Positions 16,390-26,470 are shown, counted from the stretch's first letter. The stretch: DNA of 64,000 bases from a beta proteobacterium AAP99 (GCA_001295775.1 LJIA01000005.1:354384-418383); one strand, 5' to 3'. Notes: generated from the letters alone by a model not told the origin. Made by a program: numbers and translations.

Positions 16390-17463
16390 GTGAACCCCCA
16401 ATCCCAAGACCTCATCCGCGCCGACGTACTTGCCATGTCGGCCTACCCCGTGCCGGACGCCTCGGGCTTCATCAAGCTCGATGCGATGGAGAACCCCTTC
16501 GATCTGCCGGCGCCGCTCAAGGCGCAGCTGGCGCAGCGGCTGACCGATGTGCTGCTGAACCGCTACCCGGTGCCTAGCTACCGCGCGGTGAAGGACGCGC
16601 TCGCGGCCAAGCTGGGCGTTCCCGAGGGCTGCCCGGTGATGCTGGGCAATGGCAGCGACGAGCTGATTCATCTGGTGCTGCAGGCCTGTGCCAAGCCCGG
16701 CGCCGTGGCGCTGGCGCCGCTGCCCGGCTTTGTGATGTACGAGATGAGCGCGCGCCTGAATGGCGTGAAGTTCGTGGGCGTGCCGCTGGCGGCCAACTTC
16801 TCGCTGAACCTGCCGGCCATGCTGATGGCGATTGCCGAGCACAAGCCGGCCGTCATCTTCATCGCCTACCCGAACAACCCCACCGGCAACCTCTGGAGCG
16901 ACAGCGACATCGAGCAGATCGTGCGCGCCGCGCCGGGGCTGGTGGTCATTGACGAGGCCTACCACCCCTTTGCGCAGCAGAGCTGGATGAACCGGCTGGC
17001 ACAGTTTGACAAGGTGCTGGTCATGCGCACCCTGTCCAAGCTCGGGCTGGCCGGCATCCGCCTGGGCTACATGGCGGGCAGTGCGCGCTGGATCGAGCAG
17101 TTCGAGAAGGTGCGCCCGCCCTACAACGTGAATGTGCTCACCGAGGCAGCCGCACTGTTCATGCTGGAACACTTGGATGTGCTCGATGCCCAGGCGGCGC
17201 AGCTGCGCAGCGAACGCACTCGCCTGTTTGATGCGCTCAAGCAGATGAAGGGTGTCATGCCCCACCCGTCCGCAGCCAATTTCATCCTCACCCGCGTGCC
17301 TGATGCCGCCGGCTGGATGGCGGGCCTGAAGGCGCGGGGCATTCTCATCAAGAACGTCAGCGGGATGCACCCGCTACTATCTGGCTGCCTGCGCCTGACC
17401 GTGGGCACCCCGCAGGAAAACGACCGGCTCATTGCTGCGCTCACCGAGCTGGCACACACCTGA
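16390..17463 (+). CDS. hisC: Histidinol-phosphate aminotransferase
   Basis: A 357-residue fold-type I PLP enzyme that converts imidazole-acetol phosphate to histidinol phosphate. The N-terminus [17 protein letters not shown] is typical. The catalytic Lys is in the segment [19 protein letters not shown] (about residues 212-230), and [10 protein letters not shown] plus [10 protein letters not shown] mark the cofactor site. The start is GTG at 16390. It restarts the his operon after the flavoprotein and hypothetical gene, probably from its own promoter. hisB follows after 11 bases. Confidence 0.96.
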   Translation: MNPQSQDLIRADVLAMSAYPVPDASGFIKLDAMENPFDLPAPLKAQLAQRLTDVLLNRYPVPSYRAVKDALAAKLGVPEGCPVMLGNGSDELIHLVLQACAKPGAVALAPLPGFVMYEMSARLNGVKFVGVPLAANFSLNLPAMLMAIAEHKPAVIFIAYPNNPTGNLWSDSDIEQIVRAAPGLVVIDEAYHPFAQQSWMNRLAQFDKVLVMRTLSKLGLAGIRLGYMAGSARWIEQFEKVRPPYNVNVLTEAAALFMLEHLDVLDAQAAQLRSERTRLFDALKQMKGVMPHPSAANFILTRVPDAAGWMAGLKARGILIKNVSGMHPLLSGCLRLTVGTPQENDRLIAALTELAHT

Positions 17464-17474
17464 ATCACCGCGAC

Positions 17475-18065
17475 ATGACGCGCACCGCAGACATCACCCG
17501 CAACACCAAGGAAACCCAGATCCGGGTCGCCCTCAATCTGGACGGCACGGGCCAGGCCGATCTCTCGACCGGCATCGGGTTCTTCGATCACATGCTCGAC
17601 CAGATCGCCCGCCACGGGCTGATCGACCTGACTGTGCATGCCAAGGGTGATCTGCATATCGACGGCCACCACACCGTGGAGGACGTGGGCATCACCCTGG
17701 GCCAGGCCTTTGCGCAGGCCCTGGGCAGCAAGGCCGGGGTGCGCCGCTTCGGCCATGCCTATGTGCCGCTGGATGAAGCGCTCTCGCGCGTGGTGATCGA
17801 TCTCTCGGGCCGGCCGGGGCTGGAATTCCATGTGCCCTTCAAGGCCGGCATGATCGGCGGCTTCGATACGCAGCTGGCACATGAATTCTTCCAGGGTTTC
17901 GTGAACCACGCCCTGTGCACCCTGCATATCGACAATCTGCGCGGCGAGAACGCCCACCACCAGTGCGAGACGGCCTTCAAGGCCTTTGCCCGCGCGCTGC
18001 GCATGGCCTGCGAACTCGACCCCCGCGCCGCCGGCACCATTCCTTCCACCAAGGGCACGCTGTAA
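17475..18065 (+). CDS. hisB: Imidazoleglycerol-phosphate dehydratase
   Basis: A 196-residue monofunctional HisB that dehydrates imidazole-glycerol phosphate. The two metal-binding repeats are visible: [20 protein letters not shown] with [13 protein letters not shown], and [20 protein letters not shown]. The phosphatase domain found in enterobacterial HisB is absent, as expected in Betaproteobacteria. Length is normal. MarC starts 63 bases downstream. Confidence 0.97.
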   Translation: MTRTADITRNTKETQIRVALNLDGTGQADLSTGIGFFDHMLDQIARHGLIDLTVHAKGDLHIDGHHTVEDVGITLGQAFAQALGSKAGVRRFGHAYVPLDEALSRVVIDLSGRPGLEFHVPFKAGMIGGFDTQLAHEFFQGFVNHALCTLHIDNLRGENAHHQCETAFKAFARALRMACELDPRAAGTIPSTKGTL

Positions 18066-18128
18066 GCCCTGGTTTCTGCCGTGTTCTCCCGGTTCACGGC
18101 GCGCTGATCACAGGACCTCGGAACCCGC

Positions 18129-18752
18129 ATGGATCCGATCAAGACCTTTGTCTCGCTGCTGGCGCTGATCGACCCGCTGGCGATCGTGCCCTTCTTCATC
18201 AGCCTCACGGCTGCGTTCACGAAGGAAGAGCGCGCACGCACCATCCGCGTGGCCGCCATCACGGTGCCGCTGGTGGTGACCATCACCGCGCTGCTGGGCG
18301 ACCGGATCATCAGCTTCCTGGGTATCAGCGTGGAGGCCTTCCAGGTGGGCGGCGGCATCATCATGCTGCTCATGGCGCTGGAGATGATGAAGGCCGAGAT
18401 CGGCCCCACGCGCAACACGGCCGCGGAGACGCATGAGGCGGAATCGCGCGCCAGCATTGCCGTGGTGCCGCTGGCGATTCCCCTGCTCACCGGGCCGGCC
18501 ACCATCTCCACGGTGATCATCTATGCCAACCGCGCCAAGCACTGGTACGAGTACGGCTACATCATCGGCTCGGGCATCATCATCGGCCTGCTGACCTGGA
18601 TCACCTTCAAGGCCAGCGGCAAGATTGCCAAGGTGCTTGGCGTCACCGGCATCAACATCGCCACCCGCATCATGGGCCTGCTGCTGGCGGCCCTGGCGGC
18701 CGACTTCATCATCACCGGCGTGGTGGCCATGGTGCCCGCGCTGCATAAGTAG
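18129..18752 (+). CDS. MarC-family integral membrane protein
   Basis: A 207-residue membrane protein with about six hydrophobic segments. The MarC family signature is present at the start ([18 protein letters not shown]) and in [20 protein letters not shown]. The family was once linked to multiple antibiotic resistance, but that role is not supported and the function is unknown. Its position between hisB and hisH recurs in Betaproteobacteria. hisH begins 16 bases later, so it is probably co-transcribed with his genes. Confidence 0.9.
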   Translation: MDPIKTFVSLLALIDPLAIVPFFISLTAAFTKEERARTIRVAAITVPLVVTITALLGDRIISFLGISVEAFQVGGGIIMLLMALEMMKAEIGPTRNTAAETHEAESRASIAVVPLAIPLLTGPATISTVIIYANRAKHWYEYGYIIGSGIIIGLLTWITFKASGKIAKVLGVTGINIATRIMGLLLAALAADFIITGVVAMVPALHK

Positions 18753-18768
18753 ACCCATCACAGACGCC

Positions 18769-19419
18769 ATGAATTCCGTTGCCGTTGTCGACTATGGAAT
18801 GGGTAACTTGCGCAGCGTCGCCAAGGCGCTGGAGCATGTGGCCGAGGGTGCGCGCGTGTTCATCACCAGCGACGCCTGGGAGATCGACCGCGCCGCACGC
18901 GTGGTGCTGCCCGGCCAGGGCGCCATGCCGGACTGCATGAAGTACCTGCGCAATTCCGGCCTGGAAGATGCCGTGCTGCGCGCCGCTGAGAGCCGGCCGC
19001 TGCTGGGCGTGTGCGTGGGCGAGCAGATGCTGCTCACGGCCAGCGATGAAGCGCGCGAGGGCACGAGCGAAACCCCGGGGCTGAACCTCATCGAAGGCCG
19101 CGTCGTGCGCTTCCCGTCGGACCTGAAGGGCGCTGATGGCAGCCGTCTGAAAGTGCCGCACATGGGCTGGAACACGGTCTACCCCACGCAGTGGCACCCG
19201 CTCTGGGAGGGCATTGCGCCGGGCAGCCGCTTCTACTTCGTGCACAGCTACTACGCCCAGCCCAGGCACCACGAGCATGACGCCGCCTATACCGAGTACG
19301 GCCAGCGCTTGTGCGTCGCAGTAGCCAGAAATAACATTTTTGCGACCCAGTTCCATCCGGAGAAGTCAGCGGCCGATGGACTGCAGCTCTACCGTAACTT
19401 CATCCGCTGGAAGCCCTGA
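18769..19419 (+). CDS. hisH: Imidazole glycerol phosphate synthase, glutaminase subunit
   Basis: A 216-residue class-I glutamine amidotransferase. [17 protein letters not shown] is at the N-terminus; the nucleophile Cys82 lies in [11 protein letters not shown] and the His/Glu pair in TQFHPEKS near the C-terminus. HisH releases ammonia that passes to HisF. ATG 18769 is chosen because it begins the conserved N-terminus; the open frame upstream overlaps marC and is not coding. The HisF partner is encoded ~940 bases on. Confidence 0.96.
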   Translation: MNSVAVVDYGMGNLRSVAKALEHVAEGARVFITSDAWEIDRAARVVLPGQGAMPDCMKYLRNSGLEDAVLRAAESRPLLGVCVGEQMLLTASDEAREGTSETPGLNLIEGRVVRFPSDLKGADGSRLKVPHMGWNTVYPTQWHPLWEGIAPGSRFYFVHSYYAQPRHHEHDAAYTEYGQRLCVAVARNNIFATQFHPEKSAADGLQLYRNFIRWKP

Positions 19420-19490
19420 GCGGGCCCCAGTCTTTTCGCCACCACGCCAAGCCCCGCCACGCGCGCCTTGCTCACCTTCACTGATTTGCC

Positions 19491-20231
19491 ATGCTGCTGA
19501 TCCCGGCCATCGACCTCAAGGACGGTCATTGCGTGCGCCTTCGCCAGGGCGAGATGAATGACGCGACCGTGTTCTCCGAAGACCCCGCCGCGATGGCCGC
19601 GCATTGGCTCAAGCTCGGCGCGCGCCGCCTGCACCTGGTCGACCTGAACGGCGCCTTTGCCGGCAAGCCCGTGAATGAGTCGGCCGTGAAGGCCATCCTG
19701 AAGGTGGCGGGCGACATTCCCGTGCAGCTGGGCGGCGGCATCCGCGATCTCGACACCATCGAGCGCTATCTGGACGACGGCATCAGCTACGTGATCATCG
19801 GCACCGCCGCAGTGAAAAACCCGGGCTTCCTGCACGACGCCTGCGGCGCCTTCGGTGGCCACATCATCGTGGGGCTGGACGCCAAGGACGGCAAGGTCGC
19901 GACGGACGGCTGGAGCAAGATGTCCGGCCATGACGTCATCGATCTGGCCAAGAAGTATGAAGACCTCGGCGTGGAAGCGATTGTCTACACCGACATCGGC
20001 CGCGACGGCATGCTGACCGGCGTGAACATCGAGGCGACCGTGAAGCTCGCGCAGGCCGTGCGCATCCCCATCATCGCCTCGGGCGGCATGACGAATCTGG
20101 CCGATGTGGACGCACTGTGCGCCGTGGAAGACGAAGGCATCACCGGCGCGATTCTCGGCCGCTCGATCTACGAAGGCACCATCGACTTTGTGAAGGCGCA
20201 GGCCCGCGCGGACGAGCTGACCGCTGCCTGA
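19491..20231 (+). CDS. hisA: Phosphoribosyl-formimino-AICAR ribotide isomerase
   Basis: A 246-residue TIM barrel that isomerises ProFAR to PRFAR. The general base Asp8 is in IPAIDLKDG, and the second-half Asp lies in [14 protein letters not shown]. Phosphate-binding loops VQLGGGIRD and IIASGGMTN are both present. HisA and HisF are paralogous barrels and here are adjacent. A dispersed-repeat copy separates it from hisF. Confidence 0.97.
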   Translation: MLLIPAIDLKDGHCVRLRQGEMNDATVFSEDPAAMAAHWLKLGARRLHLVDLNGAFAGKPVNESAVKAILKVAGDIPVQLGGGIRDLDTIERYLDDGISYVIIGTAAVKNPGFLHDACGAFGGHIIVGLDAKDGKVATDGWSKMSGHDVIDLAKKYEDLGVEAIVYTDIGRDGMLTGVNIEATVKLAQAVRIPIIASGGMTNLADVDALCAVEDEGITGAILGRSIYEGTIDFVKAQARADELTAA

Positions 20232-20285
20232 GCGCAGGCTGCAGCCCGCTCGGCACACGGCGGGCAGACGCGTACGCCAAACCCC

Positions 20286-20338
20286 TTTCCGCTTTTCTGG
20301 TGCGGCTTTCCAGCCATTTTGGTCTGAAGAGGCGCACC
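20286..20338. repeat. Half copy of the REPIN/MITE family between hisA and hisF
   Basis: The copy runs TTTCCGCTTTTCTGG, then GCGGCTTTCCAGCC and ATTTTGGTCTGAAGAG, matching the left half of the 136-bp element with several substitutions. It has no partner half, so it is a singlet. It lies in an intergenic gap of about 130 bases. Confidence 0.7.
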
Positions 20339-20360
20339 CAGAGCCACTCTACGTTTTCAT

Positions 20361-21119
20361 ATGCTGGCCAAACGCATCATTCCCTGCCTCGACGTGACCG
20401 CCGGCCGTGTGGTCAAGGGCGTCAACTTCGTCGACCTGATCGACGCCGGCGATCCGGTGGAGATCGCCCGCCGCTATGACGCGCAAGGCGCCGACGAGCT
20501 CACCTTCCTGGACATCACGGCATCGAGCGACCAGCGCGACCTGATCCTGCATGTGATCGAGGCGGTGGCTGACCAGGTCTTCATCCCGCTTACCGTGGGT
20601 GGCGGCGTGCGCAAGGTCGAAGACGTGCGCCGCCTGCTGAATGCAGGCGCGGACAAGATCTCCATCAACACCTCTGCCGTGCAGAACCCGCAGCTGGTCA
20701 AGGACTGCGCCGACACCTACGGCAGCCAGTGCATCGTGGTCGCCATCGACGCCAAACAGACCTCGCCGGGCAAGTGGGAGGTCTTCACCCACGGCGGGCG
20801 CAACAACACCGGCATGGATGCCATCGAGTGGGCGCGCAAGGTGGATGCACTGGGCGCCGGCGAGATCCTGCTCACGAGCATGGACCGGGACGGCACCAAG
20901 CAGGGCTTCGATCTCGAACTCACGCGTTCAGTGAGCGATGCGGTGCGCGTGCCGGTCATCGCCTCGGGCGGCGTGGGCAATCTGCAGCATCTGGCCGACG
21001 GCATCACCAAAGGCCATGCAGATGCGGTGCTGGCGGCCAGCATCTTCCACTTCGGCACCCACACCGTGCAGGAAGCCAAGCAGCTCATGGCCGAGCAGGG
21101 CATCGTGGTGCGCAAATGA
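20361..21119 (+). CDS. hisF: Imidazole glycerol phosphate synthase, cyclase subunit
   Basis: A 252-residue TIM barrel that uses ammonia from HisH to form imidazole-glycerol phosphate and AICAR. The catalytic Asp residues are in [15 protein letters not shown] (N-terminus) and [15 protein letters not shown] (about residues 171-185). The phosphate loop [14 protein letters not shown] is present. Its TGA overlaps the ATG of hisI. Length is normal. Confidence 0.97.
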   Translation: MLAKRIIPCLDVTAGRVVKGVNFVDLIDAGDPVEIARRYDAQGADELTFLDITASSDQRDLILHVIEAVADQVFIPLTVGGGVRKVEDVRRLLNAGADKISINTSAVQNPQLVKDCADTYGSQCIVVAIDAKQTSPGKWEVFTHGGRNNTGMDAIEWARKVDALGAGEILLTSMDRDGTKQGFDLELTRSVSDAVRVPVIASGGVGNLQHLADGITKGHADAVLAASIFHFGTHTVQEAKQLMAEQGIVVRK

Positions 21120-21514
21120 CGGACATCGCGAAGACCGAATGGCTCGACGCTGTCGCCTGGGATGAGAAGGGCCTGGTGCCTGCCATCGCCCAGGAAGTGC
21201 TCACCGGCAAGGTGCTGATGGTGGCCTGGATGAACCGCGAGGCGCTGATGGAAACCGCCGCCACAGGCCGCGCGGTGTACTTCAGCCGCAGCCGCGGCAA
21301 GCTCTGGCGCAAGGGCGAGGAGTCCGGCCACGTGCAGCGCGTGAAGGACATCCGCCTGGATTGCGATGGCGACGTGGTGCTGCTCAAGGTCACCCAGGAC
21401 GGCGGCATCGCCTGCCACACCGGGCGCGAAGCTTGCTTCTTCAACCGCCTGCAAGACGGCGAGTGGACAGTGGTCGAGCCCGTGCTCAAGGACCCGGAAA
21501 GCATCTACCGATGA
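21116..21514 (+). CDS. hisI: Phosphoribosyl-AMP cyclohydrolase
   Basis: A 132-residue monofunctional enzyme that opens the adenine ring of PR-AMP. Conserved segments include [34 protein letters not shown] region (residues ~47-68) and the Zn/Cys motif [10 protein letters not shown] with [13 protein letters not shown]. It overlaps hisF at its start and hisE at its end (ATGA both times), so translation of the three is probably coupled. Confidence 0.96.
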   Translation: MTDIAKTEWLDAVAWDEKGLVPAIAQEVLTGKVLMVAWMNREALMETAATGRAVYFSRSRGKLWRKGEESGHVQRVKDIRLDCDGDVVLLKVTQDGGIACHTGREACFFNRLQDGEWTVVEPVLKDPESIYR

Positions 21515-21831
21515 GCGACACATTCGTACGAGTCACCGCGACCATTGAGTCCCGCAAGGGCGCAGACGCCTCGGACAGCTACGTGGCCAAGCTCTTTGCC
21601 AAGGGTCAGGACGCCATCCTCAAGAAGATCGGCGAGGAAACCACCGAACTGGTGATGGCCGCCAAGGATGGGCAAAAGGACCAGATCGTCTACGAAGCGA
21701 CGGACTTGCTCTTTCACACGATGGTGCTGCTTGCCCATCACGGCCTGTCCATCGATGATGTGCAGACGGAATTGGCCCGCCGTGAAGGACTCTCGGGCCT
21801 GGCTGAAAAGGCAGCTCGCAAGGAGGGCTGA
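21511..21831 (+). CDS. hisE: Phosphoribosyl-ATP pyrophosphatase
   Basis: A 106-residue all-alpha NTP-PPase fold protein that hydrolyses PR-ATP to PR-AMP. The metal-binding helix motif is visible as [17 protein letters not shown] followed by [18 protein letters not shown]. It is separate from HisI, whereas enterobacteria have a HisIE fusion. It overlaps hisI by 4 bases. Together with the other his genes here, the window encodes every step except the HisZ partner and the histidinol-phosphate phosphatase. Confidence 0.95.
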   Translation: MSDTFVRVTATIESRKGADASDSYVAKLFAKGQDAILKKIGEETTELVMAAKDGQKDQIVYEATDLLFHTMVLLAHHGLSIDDVQTELARREGLSGLAEKAARKEG

Positions 21832-21835
21832 AGTC

Positions 21836-22219
21836 ATGGATACCCTGTCCACCCTGGACCCGGAAAAGGAACGCTCGCTCAAGACCGTGGGCGTGGTCAG
21901 CTACGTGCTGCACCTGATCGTGGCGATCTCGGCCGTGATCCCCGGCCTGAATGCCAGCATCGCCCTGCTGCTTGTGGCGCTGATCATCGACTTCGTGAAG
22001 AAGGACGACGCCGTCGGCACCTGGCAGGAGAGCCACTTTCGCTGGCGCATCCGCAGCGTGATCTACGCCGGCATCGCCTACATCGTCACCATTCCGCTGT
22101 GGTTGCTGCTGGTCATTCCGGGCTGGATCGCCTGGTTCGTGATCTCGATCTGGTTCCTGTACCGCATCATCCGCGGCTTCATGAGCATGAATGACAACAA
22201 GCCGATCCAGGTCAACTGA
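21836..22219 (+). CDS. DUF4870-like membrane protein, copy 1
   Basis: A 127-residue protein with three hydrophobic segments (about residues 19-47, 72-90 and 93-113) and a charged cytoplasmic turn, IDFVKKDDAVGTWQESHFRWRIR, matching the DUF4870/Tic20-like family. It ends MNDNKPIQVN. A very strong ribosome site, AAGGAGGG, lies 8-9 bases before ATG 21836. The next gene is a paralog with the same central and end motifs. Function unknown. Confidence 0.8.
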   Translation: MDTLSTLDPEKERSLKTVGVVSYVLHLIVAISAVIPGLNASIALLLVALIIDFVKKDDAVGTWQESHFRWRIRSVIYAGIAYIVTIPLWLLLVIPGWIAWFVISIWFLYRIIRGFMSMNDNKPIQVN

Positions 22220-22262
22220 GACCGAGGAAGAGCAAAACTCAACACGACAGGAGGGTCGCACC

Positions 22263-22619
22263 ATGGAAGGCATTCAGACAGACAGCGCTGCGTCGGAATC
22301 GAACGTCCGCATCACGCACATCATCTACGGGCTCTACGCCCTGGGCTTCATCACTGGCTTCACATGGCTGGTGGCCATCATCATGAACTACGTGAAGCGC
22401 GATGACGTGCGCGGCACGATGCTCGAAAGCCACTTTGACTGGCAGATCAAGACCTTCTGGTATTCGTTCGCCGCCGGTCTGATCGGCTTCGTGCTGTTCA
22501 TCACCATCATCGGCGCACTGCTGGCCGTGCCGCTGTGGATTGCCACCACCATCTGGGTGATCTATCGCATCGTCAAGGGCTGGATCACGCTCAACGACAA
22601 CAAGCCGATGAACGCATGA
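22263..22619 (+). CDS. DUF4870-like membrane protein, copy 2
   Basis: A 118-residue paralog of the preceding gene: three hydrophobic segments, central NYVKRDDVRGTMLESHFDWQIKTF-type loop, and C-terminal LNDNKPMNA. A ribosome site AGGAGGG precedes ATG 22263. Its TGA overlaps the ATG of the HIT gene. The pair probably arose by tandem duplication; both keep the DD-GT-ES-HF pattern. Function unknown. Confidence 0.8.
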   Translation: MEGIQTDSAASESNVRITHIIYGLYALGFITGFTWLVAIIMNYVKRDDVRGTMLESHFDWQIKTFWYSFAAGLIGFVLFITIIGALLAVPLWIATTIWVIYRIVKGWITLNDNKPMNA

Positions 22620-22975
22620 GCACCCACGCCGACTGCATCTTCTGCAAGATCATCGCGGGGGAGATCCCGAGCAAGAAGGTCTACGAGGACGAGGAACTGC
22701 TCGCCTTCCATGACATCCGCCCCGCGGCGCCGGTGCATGTGCTCGTGGTGCCCAAGACGCACATCCTTAATCTGCAGGGCGTGGGTGCGGAGCATCACGC
22801 CCTGCTGGGGCGGATGCTGGGCAAGGCAGACGAGATCGCGACCCTGGCGGGCTGCCGGCCCGGCGCGGACGGCGGCTTCCGCGTCGTGATCAACAACGGC
22901 GCGGACGGCGGGCAGGAGGTCTACCACCTGCACATGCACATCATGGGCGGCCCGCGGCCCTTGCGCGCCGGCTGA
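22616..22975 (+). CDS. HIT-family nucleotide hydrolase (HinT-like)
   Basis: A 119-residue histidine-triad protein with the family N-terminus CIFCKIIAGEIPSKKVYEDEE and the active-site triad VYHLHMHIMGG near the C-terminus. HinT-type enzymes hydrolyse purine nucleoside phosphoramidates and adenylated amines. ATG 22616 overlaps the upstream stop. A hisE-HIT-tat order is common in Betaproteobacteria, so the position is expected. A terminator follows. Confidence 0.93.
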   Translation: MSTHADCIFCKIIAGEIPSKKVYEDEELLAFHDIRPAAPVHVLVVPKTHILNLQGVGAEHHALLGRMLGKADEIATLAGCRPGADGGFRVVINNGADGGQEVYHLHMHIMGGPRPLRAG

Positions 22976-22981
22976 GGTGCA

Positions 22982-23008
22982 CCCGCAGCCTGTGCGGCCT
23001 GCGGGTTT
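22982..23008 (+). terminator. Rho-independent terminator after the HIT gene
   Basis: CCCGCAG (22982-22988) pairs with CTGCGGG (22999-23005) over a 10-nt loop and is followed by TTT. It lies 7 bases after the HIT stop and closes the his/DUF4870/HIT transcription unit ahead of tatA. Confidence 0.6.
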
Positions 23009-23185
23009 CTACCCTCCGGACTAGCCAGCGGATCGACAGGTCTGAAACCTTCGCTTCAGATCGATGCCTTAAGATCAGTCAGTATTCGGCAGAGTTGCTT
23101 GCTTTGCGTCTTTTGGGCTGGCACGCCACCCGATCTGCCGACGCTGCAGCCCCGAGCACCGGGCGCGCTTTTTGAGGATTGGATC

Positions 23186-23413
23186 ATGGGTTCGTTTTCG
23201 ATTTGGCACTGGCTGATTGTTCTGGTCGTGGTGCTGCTCGTGTTTGGCACGAAGAAGCTGCGCAACATCGGCTCCGACCTCGGCGGCGCAGTCAAGGGCT
23301 TCAAGGACGGCATGAAGGACGGCACAGCCGAGGCCCCGAAGGCCGACGCGCCGGTGCAGCAGGTGTCGCAGACCACGATCGACGTGGAAGCCAAGGAAAA
23401 GTCCAAGACCTAA
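23186..23413 (+). CDS. tatA: Sec-independent translocase protein TatA
   Basis: A 75-residue protein with one N-terminal membrane helix ([19 protein letters not shown]), the FGTKKL hinge and an amphipathic helix beginning [12 protein letters not shown], all typical of TatA. It forms the size-variable pore of the twin-arginine translocase. ATG 23186 has GAGGA about 8 bases upstream; the frame also stays open from 23099 but that stretch is not TatA-like. Likely Tat substrates in the window are the DctP protein and perhaps the dioxygenase. Confidence 0.96.
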   Translation: MGSFSIWHWLIVLVVVLLVFGTKKLRNIGSDLGGAVKGFKDGMKDGTAEAPKADAPVQQVSQTTIDVEAKEKSKT

Positions 23414-23503
23414 GGCCACGCGGGCGCTGCGTCTCGCGCCTGCCGATCGCTGCTGCGCGCCGCCACGCCCCGCGGGCGGCGTCGCCCCTCTCCCGGCGCC
23501 TAC

Positions 23504-24181
23504 ATGCTCGACATCGGTTTTTCCGAACTTCTGCTCACCGGCACGGTGGCGCTCGTGGTCCTCGGGCCGGAGAAGCTGCCCAAGGTCGCGCGCACGGTCG
23601 GCCAATGGCTGGGCCGCGCACAGCGCTACGTCAATGACGTCAAGGCCGACATCGCCCGCGAAGGCGAAATGGCCGAGCTGCGCAAGCTCAAGGAGCAGAT
23701 CGAGAACGCGGGCCGCGACGTCGAGCAGACCATCCGCAAGGAAGCCGACGGCGTCCAGCAGACCTTCGATCAGGGCGCAGCCAGCCTGCGCAATGACACC
23801 TCCGGGTCCTCGGGCTTTGACGCTTTCAATGACCCGGGCAACGCCGCCCTGCCGGCACCGGGCGATGGCAGCGGGCTGCCCTACCCGGACGCCCACGGCG
23901 GCCCCTCGCACCTGCTCAACCCGGACCGTGACCCGGTAGTGCAGCGCATGGAGATCGATCTGCTGATCGACGACCTGAGCCGGCTGGAGAGCCGCCTGTC
24001 CTCGCTGCGCAAGAACGCCCAGGCGATCCAGATGCTCATAAACAGCCAGCAGCCTGCGGTGCAGGCCGGCGCCGCCGGTGCTGCGCTTGGCGCTGCGCCC
24101 GAGGCGCCAAGCACCTCCACTGCACCCGCTGAGTCTGCGGCCCTCGCAACCGCGCCCGACACCGCACCCACGCGTCCATGA
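23504..24181 (+). CDS. tatB: Sec-independent translocase protein TatB
   Basis: A 225-residue TatB: MLDIGFSELLLTGTVALVVLGPEKLPKVARTVGQWL contains the short helix, the Gly-Pro-Glu-Lys hinge and the start of the amphipathic helix. A coiled-coil region (about residues 45-90) follows, then a long Ala/Pro-rich tail. TatB with TatC recognises twin-arginine signals. Its stop overlaps the tatC ATG (ATGA). The tail is longer than in Escherichia coli TatB, which is common in Betaproteobacteria. Confidence 0.95.
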   Translation: MLDIGFSELLLTGTVALVVLGPEKLPKVARTVGQWLGRAQRYVNDVKADIAREGEMAELRKLKEQIENAGRDVEQTIRKEADGVQQTFDQGAASLRNDTSGSSGFDAFNDPGNAALPAPGDGSGLPYPDAHGGPSHLLNPDRDPVVQRMEIDLLIDDLSRLESRLSSLRKNAQAIQMLINSQQPAVQAGAAGAALGAAPEAPSTSTAPAESAALATAPDTAPTRP

Positions 24182-24939
24182 CCGAAGCCACCCAGGACAA
24201 GGAACAGTCCTTCATCAGCCACCTGCTGGAGCTGCGGGATCGGCTGCTGCGCTCGATCGTCGCGGTCATCGTGCCCTTCATCATCCTGGCCTTCTTCTGG
24301 CCCAAGGCAGGCTACATCTACGACCTGGTGGCGCAGCCGATGATCGCCATGCTGCCCGCCGGCACCAAGATGATCGCCACCGGCGTGATCACGCCCTTCA
24401 TGGTGCCCATGAAGGTCACTCTGCTGGCCGCCTTCCTGCTGGCGCTGCCCTATGTGCTCTACCAGCTCTGGGCCTTCATCGCGCCAGGGCTGTATCAGCA
24501 CGAAAAGCGCATCGCGCTGCCGCTGATCGTCTCCAGCACGCTGCTGTTCTTCGTGGGCATGGCCTACACCTACTTCGTGGTGTTTCCCATGGTCTTCAAG
24601 TTCGTGGCGGGCTTCGCGCCCACGTCGATCGCTGCGGCGCCGGACATCCAGGCCTACTTCGAGTTCGTGCTCACCATGTTCATGGCCTTCGGCATCGCCT
24701 TCGAAGTGCCGGTGGCTGTGGTGCTGCTGGTGCGCACCGGCATCGTCACCGTGCAGAAGCTGGGCGAGATCCGCGGCTATGTGATCGTGGCGGCCTTTGT
24801 GATCGCGGCCGTGGTCACACCGCCGGATGTGATGAGCCAGCTGCTGCTGGCCGTGCCCCTGTGCATCCTCTACGAGATCGGGATTCTGGCCGCACGCCTG
24901 GTCAAGCCCAAGCCGGCGCCCTCGTCCGAAGCCGCCTGA
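24178..24939 (+). CDS. tatC: Sec-independent translocase protein TatC
   Basis: A 253-residue six-helix membrane protein. FISHLLELRDRLLRS at the N-terminus and PALYQHEKR-like FIAPGLYQHEKRIALPL are the classic TatC segments, and FGIAFEVPVAVVLLV lies in the fourth or fifth helix. TatC binds the twin-arginine motif. It ends tatABC. In related genomes an HtrA-type protease and Nif3 commonly follow tatC; here those genes lie ~16 kb away. Confidence 0.97.
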   Translation: MTEATQDKEQSFISHLLELRDRLLRSIVAVIVPFIILAFFWPKAGYIYDLVAQPMIAMLPAGTKMIATGVITPFMVPMKVTLLAAFLLALPYVLYQLWAFIAPGLYQHEKRIALPLIVSSTLLFFVGMAYTYFVVFPMVFKFVAGFAPTSIAAAPDIQAYFEFVLTMFMAFGIAFEVPVAVVLLVRTGIVTVQKLGEIRGYVIVAAFVIAAVVTPPDVMSQLLLAVPLCILYEIGILAARLVKPKPAPSSEAA

Positions 24940-24979
24940 ACGCATACGATTGCCCGGGATCGTTCTTCCGGAGCACCGC

Positions 24980-26470
24980 TTGAAGCAACTCTCGGCACTC
25001 GACGCACTGTTTCTCTACCTCGAAACGCCTGCCACCCCCATGCATGTGGGGGCCCTCCATCTGTTTGAACTGCCCGCTGGCACCACGGCGGCCCAGTGGA
25101 CACGCCAGATCCGCGAACACCTCGCGGCACGTCTGCATCTGGCTCCCGCGCTCTCACGCAAGCTGCGCAATCTGCCCCTGAACGTGGCCAACCCGGCCTG
25201 GGAGCGTTGCGAGCCAGACCTCTCCTGGCACATCCAGACCCTGAAGCTGCCCGCCGCGCGCGGCGCGCACGACCCGCTCAATGCGCTCGTGGCCGACCTG
25301 CACGCCGAGCCCATGGACCGCGCGCGGCCGCTGTGGCAGTTTTTCGTGATCGGCGGTCTGCCCAAGCGCATGGGTGCGCGCACCGTGGCGCTCTACACCA
25401 AGGTGCACCACGCGGCCGTGGACGGCAAGGCTGGCGTGGCGCTGGCGCAGGTGCTGCTGGACATCACGCCCGTGCCACGTGATGTGGGCACGCCGCCCGA
25501 GCACCGCCAGCCGATGCAGTTCGGCACCACCGCCCTCATCAAGGGCGCGCTGTCCAATCAGATGGATCAGGCAGGCAGCCTCATCAAGCAGCTGCCGGGC
25601 GCACTGACCCAGCTCACGATGAGTGCGGGCAAGCTGGCCTGGCAGGCCGCCCTGTCCCAGATCGGCACGCGCCTGGGCTTCAAGCCGCCTGCGCGTTCGC
25701 GCAAGACGCCGGAGCAGAGCAACTGGTCATTCGGTCCGCGCCTGCCCTTCAACAAGAGCGTGTCCACCTCGCGCAGCTTTGCCACCGCGCGCCTGCCGCT
25801 GGGTGAGCTCAAGGGCCTGGCGCGCGCGCATGGCGCCACGCTCAATGACGCCGTGCTGTTTCTCGTCGGCGGCGCGCTGCGCCACTACCTCAAGGACAAG
25901 CGCCTGCCGCTGCCGCGCAAGTCCGCGATTGCGGCCATGCCCATCTCCCTGCGGGCCGAAGGCGATACGCGCTCCAACACCCAGGCGACGATGACCGCGG
26001 TGAGCCTGGCCACGCATCTGACCAAGCCGGCGGATCGGCTGGCGGCCATCATGCGCACCACGGGGTCGCTCAAGGATTCGCTCTCCGGCGTGAAGCACCT
26101 GATTCCCACCGACCTGCCCTCCATCGGCCTGCCCTGGCTCATCACCGCGGGCACACAGGCCTATGGCGCCAGCGGGCTGGCAGATCGCATCGCGCCGCTG
26201 GTGAACCTTGTCATCTCCAACGTGCCGGGGCCGCAGCTGCCGCTGTACCTCGCAGGCGCCAAGATGCTGACCTACACGCCGGTGTCGATCATCATCCACG
26301 GTGTGGGCCTGAACATCACCGTGCAGAGCTACAACGGGCAACTCGACATCGGCCTGATCGCCGACGGCAAGACCCTGCCCGATGTGCAACGCATTGCGGA
26401 CGGCATGCGGGTTGCCTTCGAGGAGCTGGCCGCGCTGCCGCCGCCGCCCGAGGGTGAGGCTCGGCCATAA
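24980..26470 (+). CDS. WS/DGAT-type O-acyltransferase
   Basis: A 496-residue wax ester synthase/diacylglycerol acyltransferase. The catalytic motif HHAAVDG is at about residues 136-142, and PMHVGALHLFE, NDAVLFLVGGALRHYL and the late VISNVPGPQLPLYLAGAKM block match the family. These enzymes esterify acyl-CoA to alcohols or diacylglycerol for storage lipid. I chose TTG 24980 because GGAG lies 6 bases ahead and the protein then starts at the usual KQLSALDALFLYLET; TTG 24950 is the alternative. Two hydrolase genes follow closely. Actual product (wax, TAG or other ester) is unknown. Confidence 0.9.
   Translation: MKQLSALDALFLYLETPATPMHVGALHLFELPAGTTAAQWTRQIREHLAARLHLAPALSRKLRNLPLNVANPAWERCEPDLSWHIQTLKLPAARGAHDPLNALVADLHAEPMDRARPLWQFFVIGGLPKRMGARTVALYTKVHHAAVDGKAGVALAQVLLDITPVPRDVGTPPEHRQPMQFGTTALIKGALSNQMDQAGSLIKQLPGALTQLTMSAGKLAWQAALSQIGTRLGFKPPARSRKTPEQSNWSFGPRLPFNKSVSTSRSFATARLPLGELKGLARAHGATLNDAVLFLVGGALRHYLKDKRLPLPRKSAIAAMPISLRAEGDTRSNTQATMTAVSLATHLTKPADRLAAIMRTTGSLKDSLSGVKHLIPTDLPSIGLPWLITAGTQAYGASGLADRIAPLVNLVISNVPGPQLPLYLAGAKMLTYTPVSIIIHGVGLNITVQSYNGQLDIGLIADGKTLPDVQRIADGMRVAFEELAALPPPPEGEARP

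Noticed and set aside
18625..18768. Upstream extension of hisH
   Set aside because: It overlaps marC in another frame and adds Trp/Cys/Pro-rich sequence unlike HisH.
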